DNA from: Bacillota bacterium
GTDB lineage: Bacteria; Bacillota; Sulfobacillia; JAJZYS01; JAJZLH01
Assembly (NCBI GenBank): GCA_021850485.1
Contig: JAJZLY010000025.1
Span: forward strand, 62,001-126,000
DNA: 64,000 bases
Direction: 5' to 3'
A program made the translations under genes and the position numbers. Positions within the stretch are counted from its first letter, which is position 1. Each line of letters opens with the position of its first letter. Positions 17,951 to 25,790 of this stretch are shown one piece after another. The notes beneath the pieces are model-generated. The model was not told where the DNA came from. It did no database searches and worked only from the letters and a program-made list of their open reading frames with translations.

Positions 17951-18158
17951 CCTCGCTGGTGTCGTCCGCCGAGTCGGACATCTTTTCGACTTTGTCGGCA
18001 AGATGGCGCAACCGCTTGGCCAGTTCTTCCCGAGCTGTGCGCTGGCCATCACCGTCGGCCGTGTGGTTAGCGACAAAGGTGCCCGCTAAGAATCCTAGTC
18101 CGACCAATGTGAGAACCCACTTCATCATCCGCTCGAATGGGTTGCCGTGACGCGACAT
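17940..18158 (-). CDS. Small single-pass membrane protein
   Basis: A 72-residue protein: short basic N-terminus, one hydrophobic helix (MKWVLTLVGLGFLAGTFVA), then an acidic/basic helical tail (REELAKRLRHLADKVEKM) that could form a coiled coil. ATG 18158 has AAGGAGGGATCGCC directly upstream. The overlap with the downstream aarF gene suggests a joint function at the membrane. The family is not recognised. Confidence 0.75.
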   Translation of the reverse strand: MSRHGNPFERMMKWVLTLVGLGFLAGTFVANHTADGDGQRTAREELAKRLRHLADKVEKMSDSADDTSEGDA

Positions 18159-18223
18159 GGCGATCCCTCCTTAGTGCTTCCACCATAGGCCAAGGCCAGC
18201 GTTCCGGCAACCTTAGGTACGCT

Positions 18224-19243
18224 CTACTGATAGATGACGACCAGCGGGGCAGGGGTCAGCTCAGTAAGAGTCTGTTGCGGTGTCATCGGTGGTTTGTCGG
18301 CTTTATAGAAGATCTTGAAACCGCCGCAGGGCGCGACCGGTTGGCTGAGAGTTCGCTGAATCATGCGAAAGACAGCCGGGGCCATCTCAACGGGAGTGGT
18401 GATCATCCTTAGGTCGATGCCAATCGCCGCCGCCGGGGCGGTGCAAGAGACCGCTTCCTTGCGCACGAAGCGCTCGTAGTTGGCGATCTTCAAGGGCTGA
18501 CCGCCGAAACCGTCCATGTCCCGGACCAGCGCCACATAGGGCTGCGGCGCGATCAGGTTCCACTGGGGGATCATCCGTTTGAGGAACTGGTGCACGATCA
18601 AGACCTTCTGCGGCAGATGGTCGACCTTGACCATCGTGTTCAGATAGTTAAGCGTCCAGTTAATCGACGAGGTGGGCATGGTACCGAACTCGATGCCCGG
18701 GATGTCGCCTGGCGGCATATCAAATTCCGGATCAAGGGCCAGCTCCACGTCGGGCTGGGCTAAAAACGGTGCCAGATACTGGACCTCGGACTGAACAGAG
18801 GCATGTCCAACTTGCACATCCAAAATCAACAGCCCGTGAATCGAACGCGCTAGGTTGAGCTCCTGCTGGATCAGCGCGTACGGCATGCGCCGACTGTAGG
18901 TGTCGCCAGGCCCGGGGCTGCGCGCTGCCACGACCGCCACCATCTCGAGCGCCGGAATGACCGGATGAGCGGGGTCCAACTTGGCGTAGACCGCGGCCTG
19001 GGCTAGGAGTTGGCTGATCATCAAAGACTGTGGCTGCTCGCCCAAGATGCCCATGGCCGGTGTTAGCGGACTGCCGTAATAGGCCACGATCCGGAAATGC
19101 GGGAGGACTTGGGCGTCAAACCGGGCGGAGAGCCCCGGCGGCATCCAACTGGGCGACGCTGCTGCCACCGGACTGGCGATGGCCAACAGCCACACCAAAC
19201 CACATGTTCCGGCCACTAGCCGACGGAACAGATGTCTGCCCAC
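18224..19243 (-). CDS. Secreted protein of unknown function, possibly TIM-barrel
   Basis: A 339-residue protein with a clear Sec signal peptide (basic MGRHLFRRLV, hydrophobic core, probable cleavage after SPVAAA). The mature part has strands such as FRIVAYYG, LLILDVQVG and VELALDPEFDM. This pattern of strand ends with acidic residues resembles a barrel hydrolase. Catalytic residues are not assignable. Two cysteines (in AVSCTAP and VAPCGGF) could form a disulfide outside the cell. Confidence 0.7.
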   Translation of the reverse strand: MGRHLFRRLVAGTCGLVWLLAIASPVAAASPSWMPPGLSARFDAQVLPHFRIVAYYGSPLTPAMGILGEQPQSLMISQLLAQAAVYAKLDPAHPVIPALEMVAVVAARSPGPGDTYSRRMPYALIQQELNLARSIHGLLILDVQVGHASVQSEVQYLAPFLAQPDVELALDPEFDMPPGDIPGIEFGTMPTSSINWTLNYLNTMVKVDHLPQKVLIVHQFLKRMIPQWNLIAPQPYVALVRDMDGFGGQPLKIANYERFVRKEAVSCTAPAAAIGIDLRMITTPVEMAPAVFRMIQRTLSQPVAPCGGFKIFYKADKPPMTPQQTLTELTPAPLVVIYQ

Positions 19244-19410
19244 GCTGTGATCAACCTCATTACAGAGCTGGCTGGGAGAAGGGGGGCGTGACCTGCTCTC
19301 TTATGATGCTTCGATGGACGCATATGGGTTCCCACATGCCAGCTGTGCGCGACACCAGAAAAAGGGCTTCGGGGGGCACTCAACCCGTGCGCCCCGGTGT
19401 TGGCTGAGCT

Positions 19411-20382
19411 TCAAAGGTCTTCTGGTTCCCACCAGACGGAGCCGCGATCCGCGGGTTGGGGCAAGGGGCGGTTGCGCAGATACGCGCTGCCCACAACGAG
19501 CGTTGCGGCTGCGATCACAATCGACACGGGGATGGCGGCAAGCGGGGACTGGGGTAGTAGTTGCATGGAAATCTGCCGGGACAAAAAGGCGAGCCCTCCC
19601 AGCACCGCCAGCCCACCGAGTGCGCTGCGACCGACCTGCCAGAAGGCAAACACCAAAAGTGTCTGGGCGGCGACCAGCCACCACCCGTCCACCGTACCAG
19701 CCCACGATGTGGCGATCAGCGATACGTCGAAAAAGACCAACCCGATCAGGCAGGCCCAGAGTGCATGATCGGTCCGGCTGGGACGTCGGCTCATCCAGAT
19801 CCCGAACCCTATGATCAACGCCGCCAAGGCCACCTGGCAGTCCACTGCGAGGTGGCCTGCCGCCGGTGAGCCTCCGAGAAGAACGCGCGCGCTGGTGATC
19901 ACGGCCAGATAGCCAGTGATGATGACGGCGCCTGTCAGAGCTGGTCCCTGCCAGCCGCGCCAGAAGGCAGCTGCGGCTGCGAGAAAGGCCCACGACTCCG
20001 CCACCTGTGCCCAGGGCACACTGGGCCAGAGCGCACCGCCAGAGAGCTGGGCAACGGCGCCCCACACACCGAGTGCACCAAGATAAAGGGCCAGCGCCGC
20101 CGGCAACAGCCGACGACGGCGCAAGAGCCAGGATGCTCCTGTCAACGCTGCCGCCAAGCCGCCCACGACGGCCAGGCGCATCGGCACTGATGCGGTTACG
20201 CCCAACACGACCCCGACCAGGCTGACTCCAAGAACCACCAAAGCCGCTCCTGCGGCATAGGCCAGGGCCGTAGAGGCCTGAAGCCGTGGCCGACCGGCGA
20301 GTAGTGCGCGTTCTTCGCTCGTGATCTTGCCTTCTTCGAACAGGCGCTGGAGCACAGACTCCCGCCGCTCCTGCACGGCCAT
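19411..20382 (-). CDS. Multi-pass membrane protein (DUF2157-like)
   Basis: A 323-residue protein: a short soluble N-terminal helix pair (RRESVLQRLFEEGKITSEER) followed by some eight to ten hydrophobic segments. This layout is like DUF2157 membrane proteins, whose role is unknown. ATG 20382 is preferred because GGTGG precedes it; the frame is open much further upstream without signs of coding. It diverges from the GNAT gene at 20662. Confidence 0.7.
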   Translation of the reverse strand: MAVQERRESVLQRLFEEGKITSEERALLAGRPRLQASTALAYAAGAALVVLGVSLVGVVLGVTASVPMRLAVVGGLAAALTGASWLLRRRRLLPAALALYLGALGVWGAVAQLSGGALWPSVPWAQVAESWAFLAAAAAFWRGWQGPALTGAVIITGYLAVITSARVLLGGSPAAGHLAVDCQVALAALIIGFGIWMSRRPSRTDHALWACLIGLVFFDVSLIATSWAGTVDGWWLVAAQTLLVFAFWQVGRSALGGLAVLGGLAFLSRQISMQLLPQSPLAAIPVSIVIAAATLVVGSAYLRNRPLPQPADRGSVWWEPEDL

Positions 20383-20661
20383 TCCACCTTTGCGGCGCCT
20401 TCTTGCGCCTACCGAGTCACCCCAGTCTTGGCGTCGTCTTATCGGTCTTCGACGAGATCCCTGCCTCGAGACGACCGGTCCGAGAGCCCATGTTAGCGTG
20501 AGGTCTGAGGCCCAATTGCATGGCTTCCCTGACGCCCGATCGGCTGGCCCGGCCATGCCCATCGGTCGCCGGCGGAGCTCAGGGCAGCGGAGGAGACAGG
20601 GGGTGTGGCGAATAAGGGGCAGACCACAAGCTCGCCTACCCCGGTTACGAGGAGGACAGCC

Positions 20662-21423
20662 TTGGACTACGTGCAGGTGATCGAGTCGACGCCGCTTGAC
20701 GACTATCGACCGGGCAGAGCCCCCTGGCTCGACCCCGATGGCAGTTGCGGGACCTACACGGCACCGGAAGGCTTCCATCCGGACATCTTCAGGCTGCGAA
20801 TCCCACCCGCCCAGCTGGCTACCTGGTGGAGCGAGCGGCTGCCGGCATTCCAGTCCTGGCCGTACGTCACGGTCGGGCCGAGAGAGACGCCTGGGTTGGC
20901 CGAGTGGTGTCTCGCCCACGGCTACACCCTCTACGAGCGTGATTACCTGATGGTGGCGGCCGCCGGCTATGTCACGCCAAGCGACCTGGATCCGCGGGTC
21001 CAAGAGGTCGGGGCCGTCCAAGACCTTGCCTCGGTGTTCGCCTTGGACCATCTCGTATTCAACGACCCCATCCCGGACCAAGATGCCCTAGAGGCCTCGT
21101 TGGCGGAGATCCGCCGCGGACACTTCCGCCTCTTTGTGGTCCCGAACGCCACAGGCAGCGCCCTGGCCGCCGGCGGTCTGACCCTGAAGGGAAGTTGGGC
21201 CATGATGTGGGGAGGCGAAACCCACCCCGGCCATCGCCGCCGAGGGCTGTATCGAGCCCTGGTGACCCGCCGGCTTGACGAGGCTTGGCAGGCAGGTGCT
21301 CGGTTTGTCGCTACCAACGCCAATCAAGAGACCTCAGCACCGGTGCTGGAACGAATGGGCTTTCAGATCATCGAGTCGTTCGTCATCCTGAAGCCACCAC
21401 AGGCTTCTCCGAATACCGTCTAG
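20662..21423 (+). CDS. GNAT-family N-acetyltransferase with an extra N-terminal domain
   Basis: A 253-residue protein. The C-terminal half is a GNAT fold: the acetyl-CoA loop is seen in HPGHRRRGLYRALVTRRL, and the final ATNANQETSAPVLERMGFQ is typical of motif B. Residues 1-110 form a separate, unrecognised domain. TTG 20662 is chosen because GAGGAGGACAG sits just upstream; GTG 20605 would add 19 residues. The acceptor substrate is unknown. Confidence 0.8.
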   Translation: MDYVQVIESTPLDDYRPGRAPWLDPDGSCGTYTAPEGFHPDIFRLRIPPAQLATWWSERLPAFQSWPYVTVGPRETPGLAEWCLAHGYTLYERDYLMVAAAGYVTPSDLDPRVQEVGAVQDLASVFALDHLVFNDPIPDQDALEASLAEIRRGHFRLFVVPNATGSALAAGGLTLKGSWAMMWGGETHPGHRRRGLYRALVTRRLDEAWQAGARFVATNANQETSAPVLERMGFQIIESFVILKPPQASPNTV

Positions 21424-21608
21424 TCCTAACGCGCCGCGGATTCCGGAGACCCGAGGCAGGAGAAGTCAGCCTATCTCCCAAAGCCTGCGCGTGTGATCTA
21501 GCGCTGGGGCAGCTTCCAGTGGCCACGAAACGCCCGTCCGGTAGCGTTCTCCGGCCACCGTCGAGTGTGAACCAGCCGAGTTGCGGCCAAGAGAGGAGGA
21601 ATGGGTGG

Positions 21609-22106
21609 ATGGCAACCGAGGAAGCCCGCAAGAACGAAGCGGAGGTGGAGTGGATTGTCCACCGGTCGCCCAAAGGTGTGTTCGAGTCGAACTACCGCTG
21701 GATGTCACGATCTCTCAACGTCTCAGCCAAAAGCGCCTACCCAGAGGAGCCAGCCATGCCCCGGCCGTTCGAGGTGGATTTGGTGCGCATCCGACCCGGG
21801 ATGAAGTACTGGCCCCGGCACTCGCACAGCGTGCAGTGGGAGTACTACATCGTGCTTTCCGGTAGGGGCCGCATGCTCCAGGCAGATGGCGTCCCGGCGC
21901 TGCCCATGGAACCAGGCGACCACCTGCTGCAGCCGGCCGGATGGATCCACACCGTGGAGAACAACGGAGACGAGGACCTCTTCTATTACGTGATCGCCAA
22001 CAACCCGCTGGACGAGGTCAACTTCTATCCCGACTCCAACAAATGGTCAGCTGCGGACCGCACGTTCCGGATCGTCGAAGCCGACTACTGGGACGGCGAA
22101 GAGTAG
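21609..22106 (+). CDS. Cupin-domain protein
   Basis: A 165-residue single cupin. Motif 1 is seen around RHSHSVQWEYYIVLSG and motif 2 around GDHLLQPAGWIHTVEN, with the His/Glu/His set for a metal. The GDEDLFYYVIANNP segment is also typical of small cupins of unknown role. ATG 21609 follows a GAGAGGAGG box. It is only distantly like the other cupin at 13956. The reaction is not assigned. Confidence 0.78.
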   Translation: MATEEARKNEAEVEWIVHRSPKGVFESNYRWMSRSLNVSAKSAYPEEPAMPRPFEVDLVRIRPGMKYWPRHSHSVQWEYYIVLSGRGRMLQADGVPALPMEPGDHLLQPAGWIHTVENNGDEDLFYYVIANNPLDEVNFYPDSNKWSAADRTFRIVEADYWDGEE

Positions 22107-22140
22107 CCACTCCTAAAAACCCCCATGCTTCGGTGGCCAG

Positions 22141-22389
22141 ATGCCCTGGGCAAGGGGAGTCGGCAGCCAACTTCTACAGGCGCTGATCGAGACCTGTGCA
22201 CAAAGCGGCAAGCACCAGATGATCGCTGTTGTCGCCGAACCCAACCCAGCCTCCTTGGCTGTGCATCAGGCCCACGGCTTCCAGGTCACCGGCCGCCTGC
22301 CACACGTCGGCTACCAGCAGGGCAGATGGGTCGACACCACACTGATGCAGCGGGCCCTGCAGCCCACTCCACAAATCACCCTGCCCTAA
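22141..22389 (+). pseudogene. 3' fragment of a GNAT (phosphinothricin acetyltransferase-like) gene
   Basis: The 82 codons encode only the C-terminal half of a GNAT enzyme: GVGSQLLQALIETC (acetyl-CoA helix), NPASLAVHQAHGFQVTGRLP and a GRWVDTTLMQ end. These are typical of PAT/bar-like N-acyltransferases, which are normally about 165-180 residues. There is no ribosome-binding site, and the upstream 34 bp up to the cupin stop hold no N-terminal half in any frame. I read it as a decayed relic. Confidence 0.7.
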
Positions 22390-22727
22390 GACTACATAAT
22401 ATTTATTATAGGACATAGCGAAAGGGCAAATTTGCCCACGAACCAACCGGGTGCGCCCATCCCCTCCTGAGCCGGCGAGCTCCAGCCGACCCGAGTTGCT
22501 TGGCTCAGCGCTGGTAATGGCGCATTACCCAGCATAGGCGCGGCGACGATCCCGACCTGGACGATGCGGGGCACGTCATCGCGTCGAAGTTTCAGCTAGG
22601 GCGGACCCAAGTTAGGCCGGGCCGAGGCAGCTGGCATAGTCCAACAGCACTGATCGCTCTGGGTCACGCAGCCGTCCCGAACAGAGGCTCGGCTCATCGG
22701 CGAGTCTGCTGACGTCTTTCTGTGGTA
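22390..22727. other. Gene-free stretch with AT island and three inverted repeats
   Basis: No convincing gene is seen here. It begins with an AT-rich island containing ATAATA-TT-TATTAT (22396-22409), unusual in this GC-rich DNA. A perfect 14-bp palindrome GGGCAAATTTGCCC (22424-22437) follows. A near-perfect inverted repeat GCTGGTAATG-GCG-CATTACCCAGC lies at 22510-22533. These could be operators or a terminator/RNA hairpin at the end of the relic gene. Function is open. Confidence 0.5.
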
Positions 22728-22778
22728 TTGACCATTCGCCGATCGGGCCGTACGATGAATATACCCGTTAGGGTATAT
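22728..22778 (+). promoter_or_regulatory. Promoter and palindromic operator of the CsoR-family gene
   Basis: TTGACC (22728-22733) and TACGAT (22751-22756) are separated by 17 bp. The palindrome ATATACCC-GTTA-GGGTATAT (22759-22778) follows over the expected transcription start and runs into the ribosome-binding site. ATACCC...GGGTAT is the usual shape of CsoR/CstR-type operators, so autoregulation is likely. Confidence 0.7.
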
Positions 22779-22789
22779 GGAGGGATCGC

Positions 22790-23083
22790 ATGGCAGCCTT
22801 GCCGACCCACCCCAGCCTGCCTGAGGCTGACGTCCAGCGCATCATCCGCCGCCTTCGGCGAATCGAGGGCCAGGCCCGCGGCGTTCAGAAGATGGTCACT
22901 GAGCGCCAGGCCTGTGGTCTGGTCCTGACTCAGCTTGAGGCGATGCGGGCGGCACTGCAGCGCACCAAGGTGGAGCTCAGCATCTGCCACGTGCGTCAGA
23001 CCCTGGCCGGACAGCTGCCGGATATGGACGCCGAAACAGATCTTTTGGTGCGTGAGACGATCTCCACCCTTTCCCGACTCTAA
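22790..23083 (+). CDS. CsoR/FrmR/CstR-family transcriptional regulator with atypical ligand set
   Basis: A 97-residue all-helical repressor (DUF156 family). The signature IRRLRRIEGQARGVQKMV is intact. Sensor residues: Cys42 is in the first ligand position and His67 in the second, but the third position (71) is Thr, so it lacks the C-H-C copper site. An extra Cys66 sits beside His67. A Cu(I) sensor is thus unlikely; a thiol/persulfide, formaldehyde or other electrophile sensor is possible. ATG 22790 follows GGAGGGATCGC. The gene lies under its own palindromic operator and 6 bp before an MFS transporter. Confidence 0.88.
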   Translation: MAALPTHPSLPEADVQRIIRRLRRIEGQARGVQKMVTERQACGLVLTQLEAMRAALQRTKVELSICHVRQTLAGQLPDMDAETDLLVRETISTLSRL

Positions 23084-23089
23084 GGCACC

Positions 23090-24238
23090 GTGTCGAGTCG
23101 ACGGCTGTGGTGGTCGTTCGTACTGTGGAATAGTGGCGCAGCACTATCGGCCCTGTTTATTGACGCGTTTTTGTGGCACCGCACCGCATCCTTGCCCCTG
23201 GTCGTCTCCTACCAGGCCAGCTTCTTCGTCGGCATGCTGCTCGCGTTCACCGCCTGCCGCGCCATGTCAGTCACCCGTATGAATCTGGCCGCCGCCAGTG
23301 CGTTCTTGCTCACCGTGGCGATGGGCTGGGTGGCCCTGTTCCAGGTCCTGGCCGTGCGCTTTCCGACCCCGCTTGGTCTCGTCACCGGTCTCGCATACGG
23401 GCTGTTCTATTTCGCCTTCTACCACGCGCTTCAATACGCGACGACCGAGAGTCATGACCTTCTCAGCAGCCGAACCGGCCTGTGGGAGGCGGCAATCTGG
23501 TTGGCTGGCCCATCGCTGGCTGGGCTTTGGCTAAACGTCGCCGGCGCCTCCGGGTATGGTGCGCTCTTTGCGGTCAGTGCCGTGGTCTTTGCCGTAGCGG
23601 CCCTAATCGCCCCAGCTGCCCCTCCCCTCTTTTGTCCGCTGCCAACGCCGGCGCGTCCGGACGAGTCATTGCCGTGGCGATGGCTACTTGGAGGCCTGAC
23701 CTTGGTTGGTCTCAGGGAGGGCGCTTTGGCGCTACTGCCTGCGCTTTGGCTGTTTGTGATCACGGGCCAGCCGTGGCTTCTGGGCTTATACGGAGCAGCC
23801 GTCGCCGCCAGCGAGGCGTCTGGCTATCTCTTTGGACGCACCCTGACGCCGTCGATCCGTCGCGAGGTGTTGCTGACCTCATCCTCCGCTCTAGCGCTAG
23901 CTGGCGTTGTGATCCTGGTCTGGGCCGGTCCACAGCCGTGGTCGCTGATCGCCTTCGGAACGGTGGAAGGTGCTGCCTCGGCCTGTCTCAGGTCGGTAGC
24001 CGAGGCGAGCAGTCTTGACTTGATCGGCTCTCGCCGTTCAGGCGCCACCTTCGCCGTTTCCACCAAGGAGCAGGCCCTCAACGGCGGCCGCTTGGCAGCC
24101 GTGCTTTTTCTCCTGGCTGTCGTCTCCGCAAGCCATCTGACCATGGCCCTCTCGTACCTGGCCTGGCTCAGTCTGCTGGCGGTTCCGGCGGCCCTGGTGC
24201 TTCGGGACCGGCACGGAACTGCGCAAGCGGCCCCTTGA
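23090..24238 (+). CDS. MFS-type transporter
   Basis: A 382-residue protein with about ten to twelve hydrophobic helices. Charged residues in the loops, such as the SVTRMN loop and the NGGRLAAVL helix start, suggest the major facilitator superfamily. GTG 23090 begins 6 bp after the regulator stop, so the two form an operon. The substrate is unknown. Control by a thiol-type CsoR relative and proximity to sulfur-transfer genes hint at an anion or sulfur compound, but this is inference. Confidence 0.7.
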   Translation: MSSRRLWWSFVLWNSGAALSALFIDAFLWHRTASLPLVVSYQASFFVGMLLAFTACRAMSVTRMNLAAASAFLLTVAMGWVALFQVLAVRFPTPLGLVTGLAYGLFYFAFYHALQYATTESHDLLSSRTGLWEAAIWLAGPSLAGLWLNVAGASGYGALFAVSAVVFAVAALIAPAAPPLFCPLPTPARPDESLPWRWLLGGLTLVGLREGALALLPALWLFVITGQPWLLGLYGAAVAASEASGYLFGRTLTPSIRREVLLTSSSALALAGVVILVWAGPQPWSLIAFGTVEGAASACLRSVAEASSLDLIGSRRSGATFAVSTKEQALNGGRLAAVLFLLAVVSASHLTMALSYLAWLSLLAVPAALVLRDRHGTAQAAP

Positions 24239-24260
24239 CCCAAACCACTCACCCGCTGTA

Positions 24261-24290
24261 TTGTCAAAGGGTAATACCCCGGTAGGTATA
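24261..24290 (+). promoter_or_regulatory. Promoter and CsoR-like operator of the rhodanese operon
   Basis: TTGTCA (24261-24266) lies 16 bp before TAGGTA. An imperfect palindrome ATACC-CCGGTA-GGTAT (24274-24289) overlaps that -10 region and is followed by TATGGAGG, the same arrangement as before the regulator at 22790. The shared site suggests one regulator controls both units. Confidence 0.6.
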
Positions 24291-24303
24291 TGGAGGTTAC
24301 CCG

Positions 24304-24651
24304 ATGGCGTGGTTTCTCGGTTCCCGCCAACCACGGCCCCAGATGACGCCCGCCGAGTTGGCCCGGGCCTTGGCGGGGCCCACACCGCCTGTGGTCCTGG
24401 ACGTCCGTGAGCCGTTTGAGTGGCGATCTGGTCACATTCCGGGCGCCAAACTGATCTCTCTGGGCCAGCTTCCCCAACACCTGGCCGATTTGCCCAGGGA
24501 CAAAGAGATCGTAGCCATCTGCCGCAGCGGTCACCGCTCCATGGTGGCGTGCAGCCGATTGGCAGCTGAAGGTTTCCAGGTCAAGAATTTGGCCGGCGGT
24601 TACCTGCACTGGTCCGGAGAGCTGCAACGACCCCAGCAAGGAGTGCGATGA
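24304..24651 (+). CDS. Rhodanese-domain sulfurtransferase
   Basis: A 115-residue single rhodanese domain. VVLDVREPFEWRSGHIPGA and the active-site loop with the persulfide-bearing Cys in CRSGHRS are present, and GGYLHW closes the domain. It should carry persulfide sulfur between small thiols or proteins in the cytosol. It is the first gene of a unit whose next genes are DUF302 and a glutaredoxin-like selenoprotein. ATG 24304 follows GGAGGTTACCCG. Confidence 0.9.
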   Translation: MAWFLGSRQPRPQMTPAELARALAGPTPPVVLDVREPFEWRSGHIPGAKLISLGQLPQHLADLPRDKEIVAICRSGHRSMVACSRLAAEGFQVKNLAGGYLHWSGELQRPQQGVR

Positions 24652-25067
24652 GCATGGGTACGGTACAAGAAGTCGGCGCTTTTGGCCTCGATTTGGTCAC
24701 GGACAAGACGGTGGACCAAGCGGTCGAGGCCATCTCTCAGTCTCTTAAAGCTCGGCAGTTCGCCATCCTGTGGGATTTGGACATCCCAAAGAAGCTAGCA
24801 GAGAAAGGGCTGAGCGGCACCCTCCCCTTCCGGGTCTTGGAGGTGTGCAACCCCCAGCTAGCCCAGGCCGCCTTGGGCGAAGACGCCATGGTCGGCTACT
24901 TCCTTCCCTGTAAAGTGGTTGTGTACGCCCAAGCGGGCCAGACCCACATCGGCCTGCTGCGGCCAACTACCCTGATCGGCCTGGTGCAGAACCGCCAGCT
25001 CGTACAGGTGGCTCAAGACGTCGAATCCACCTTGCTGGCGGTCATTACCGAGGCCGCCGCCGATTGA
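24648..25067 (+). CDS. DUF302-family protein
   Basis: A 139-residue protein with the DUF302 pattern: an initial GLDLVTDKTVDQAV segment, WDLDIPKKL, then FRVLEVCNPQLAQAAL and VGYFLPCKVVVY. Two conserved cysteines (in EVCNP and LPCK) could be redox-active or carry sulfur. DUF302 genes often accompany rhodanese and sulfur-oxidation genes. ATG 24648 overlaps the rhodanese TGA (ATGA); a second ATG lies at 24654. The function is unknown. Confidence 0.82.
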   Translation: MSMGTVQEVGAFGLDLVTDKTVDQAVEAISQSLKARQFAILWDLDIPKKLAEKGLSGTLPFRVLEVCNPQLAQAALGEDAMVGYFLPCKVVVYAQAGQTHIGLLRPTTLIGLVQNRQLVQVAQDVESTLLAVITEAAAD

Positions 25068-25111
25068 CCCCCGCTCCCCACTCCAGGTCGGCGCTGAAAG
25101 GAGGGATTGCA

Positions 25112-25342
25112 ATGGCCAATGTGGTGATCTACACCACCTCCACCTGACCCTGGTGCCACGTGGCGAAAGAGTTTCTTTCGCAGCATGACGTAGCGTTCAC
25201 AGAGAAAAACGTCAGTTTGGACCGCGAGGCTGGCGTAGAGTTGGCTCAGCTAGGTTCGCAGGGGGTTCCTACCTTGGTGGTTGATGATCAGGTGATCATC
25301 GGCTTCGACCAAAACCGGCTGTCCACACTTCTCCATCTCTAG
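25112..25342 (+). CDS. Glutaredoxin-like selenoprotein (Uxx-star type), in-frame TGA read as selenocysteine
   Basis: The frame from ATG 25112 (GAAAGGAGGG box 7 bp upstream) runs 76 residues to TAG 25342 if TGA 25145-25147 is read through. It gives VVIYTTST-U-PWCH, placing U12 and C15 exactly at the glutaredoxin CxxC. The remainder is a glutaredoxin fold: EFLSQHDVAFTEKNV, then GVPTLVVDD with the cis-Pro, and IIGFDQNRL. A family of 'Uxx-star' glutaredoxin-like (seleno)proteins is known, which I recall rather than searched. A SECIS-like hairpin follows the TGA. Plain gene annotation would start it wrongly at GTG 25160. A stop mutation of a former Cys codon is the alternative. Expected role: thiol or persulfide reduction with the rhodanese and DUF302 partners. 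Confidence 0.85.
25148..25180 (+). promoter_or_regulatory. Candidate bacterial SECIS element
   Basis: Within the coding sequence just after TGA, CGAAAGA (25164-25170) and TCTTTCG (25174-25180) form a perfect 7-bp stem with loop GTT. The loop begins 23 nt after the TGA and has G in its first position. Both agree with the known bacterial rule: small apical loop, G near its start, 16-37 nt from UGA. A second palindrome GCCACGTGGC precedes it. Confidence 0.7.
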
Positions 25343-25355
25343 ACCACCATTCCAC

Positions 25356-25387
25356 CCAGAGGGACCCCGGCAGCGGGGCCCCTCTGG
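25356..25387 (+). terminator. Terminator-like hairpin after the selenoprotein gene
   Basis: CCAGAGGG-A-CCCCG pairs with CGGGG-C-CCCTCTGG around a GCAG loop: 13 pairs with one mismatch. It begins 14 bp after the stop codon. No T tract follows, so it may act by blocking decay or with Rho. Confidence 0.55.
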
Positions 25388-25486
25388 CGCGTCTGCAAAG
25401 GTACCCATACCTCACATCCAGCCGACGTACCCGGATGGTGCCAAGCACGGTCCCCTGATGGACCAAGCCGCCGTAGGCACCCCCGG

Positions 25487-25786
25487 TCAGGCGATAGCGC
25501 AAATCGGGAGACGACAGGATCCATCTTCCTCCTGGGCTGAGGACGTGCGTCCCGGTTCAAGCCCATCCGTCACTGGGGGCTGACCAATCTGCCGAAAACC
25601 GTCCGCTGCGAATCTGACCAGGTCGAGCCCAGACGGATCGAGCTGGCACGCCGTCCGGACGGCAACAGTCAGGCCCTGGAGTTCCGCCGGGAGAACCTTT
25701 CGCACCCCCTGACCAGACGGGCGCACAGTCGAGTGCAAATGCGCCCCGCATCGCCGCCTGTCCTGATGTAGGTCTAAGATAATCAT
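25487..25786 (-). CDS. Doubtful small hypothetical ORF
   Basis: A 99-codon frame from ATG 25786 fills most of the 448-bp gap between the selenoprotein operon and the spherulin-like gene. It contains two His and two Cys in its first third (CGAHLHSTVR) and a helical segment (GLDLVRFAADGFRQIG). Third codon positions are fairly GC-rich, but no ribosome-binding site is seen and no family is recognised. It may be a decayed gene. Nothing else is visible in this gap apart from the hairpin at 25356. Confidence 0.25.
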   Translation of the reverse strand: MIILDLHQDRRRCGAHLHSTVRPSGQGVRKVLPAELQGLTVAVRTACQLDPSGLDLVRFAADGFRQIGQPPVTDGLEPGRTSSAQEEDGSCRLPICAIA

Positions 25787-25790
25787 AGTG

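Noticed and set aside
25160-25342. Separate 60-codon gene starting at GTG 25160
   Set aside because: It lacks a ribosome-binding site and half of the glutaredoxin active site. The longer frame through TGA with GGAGGG at 25100 explains the locus better.
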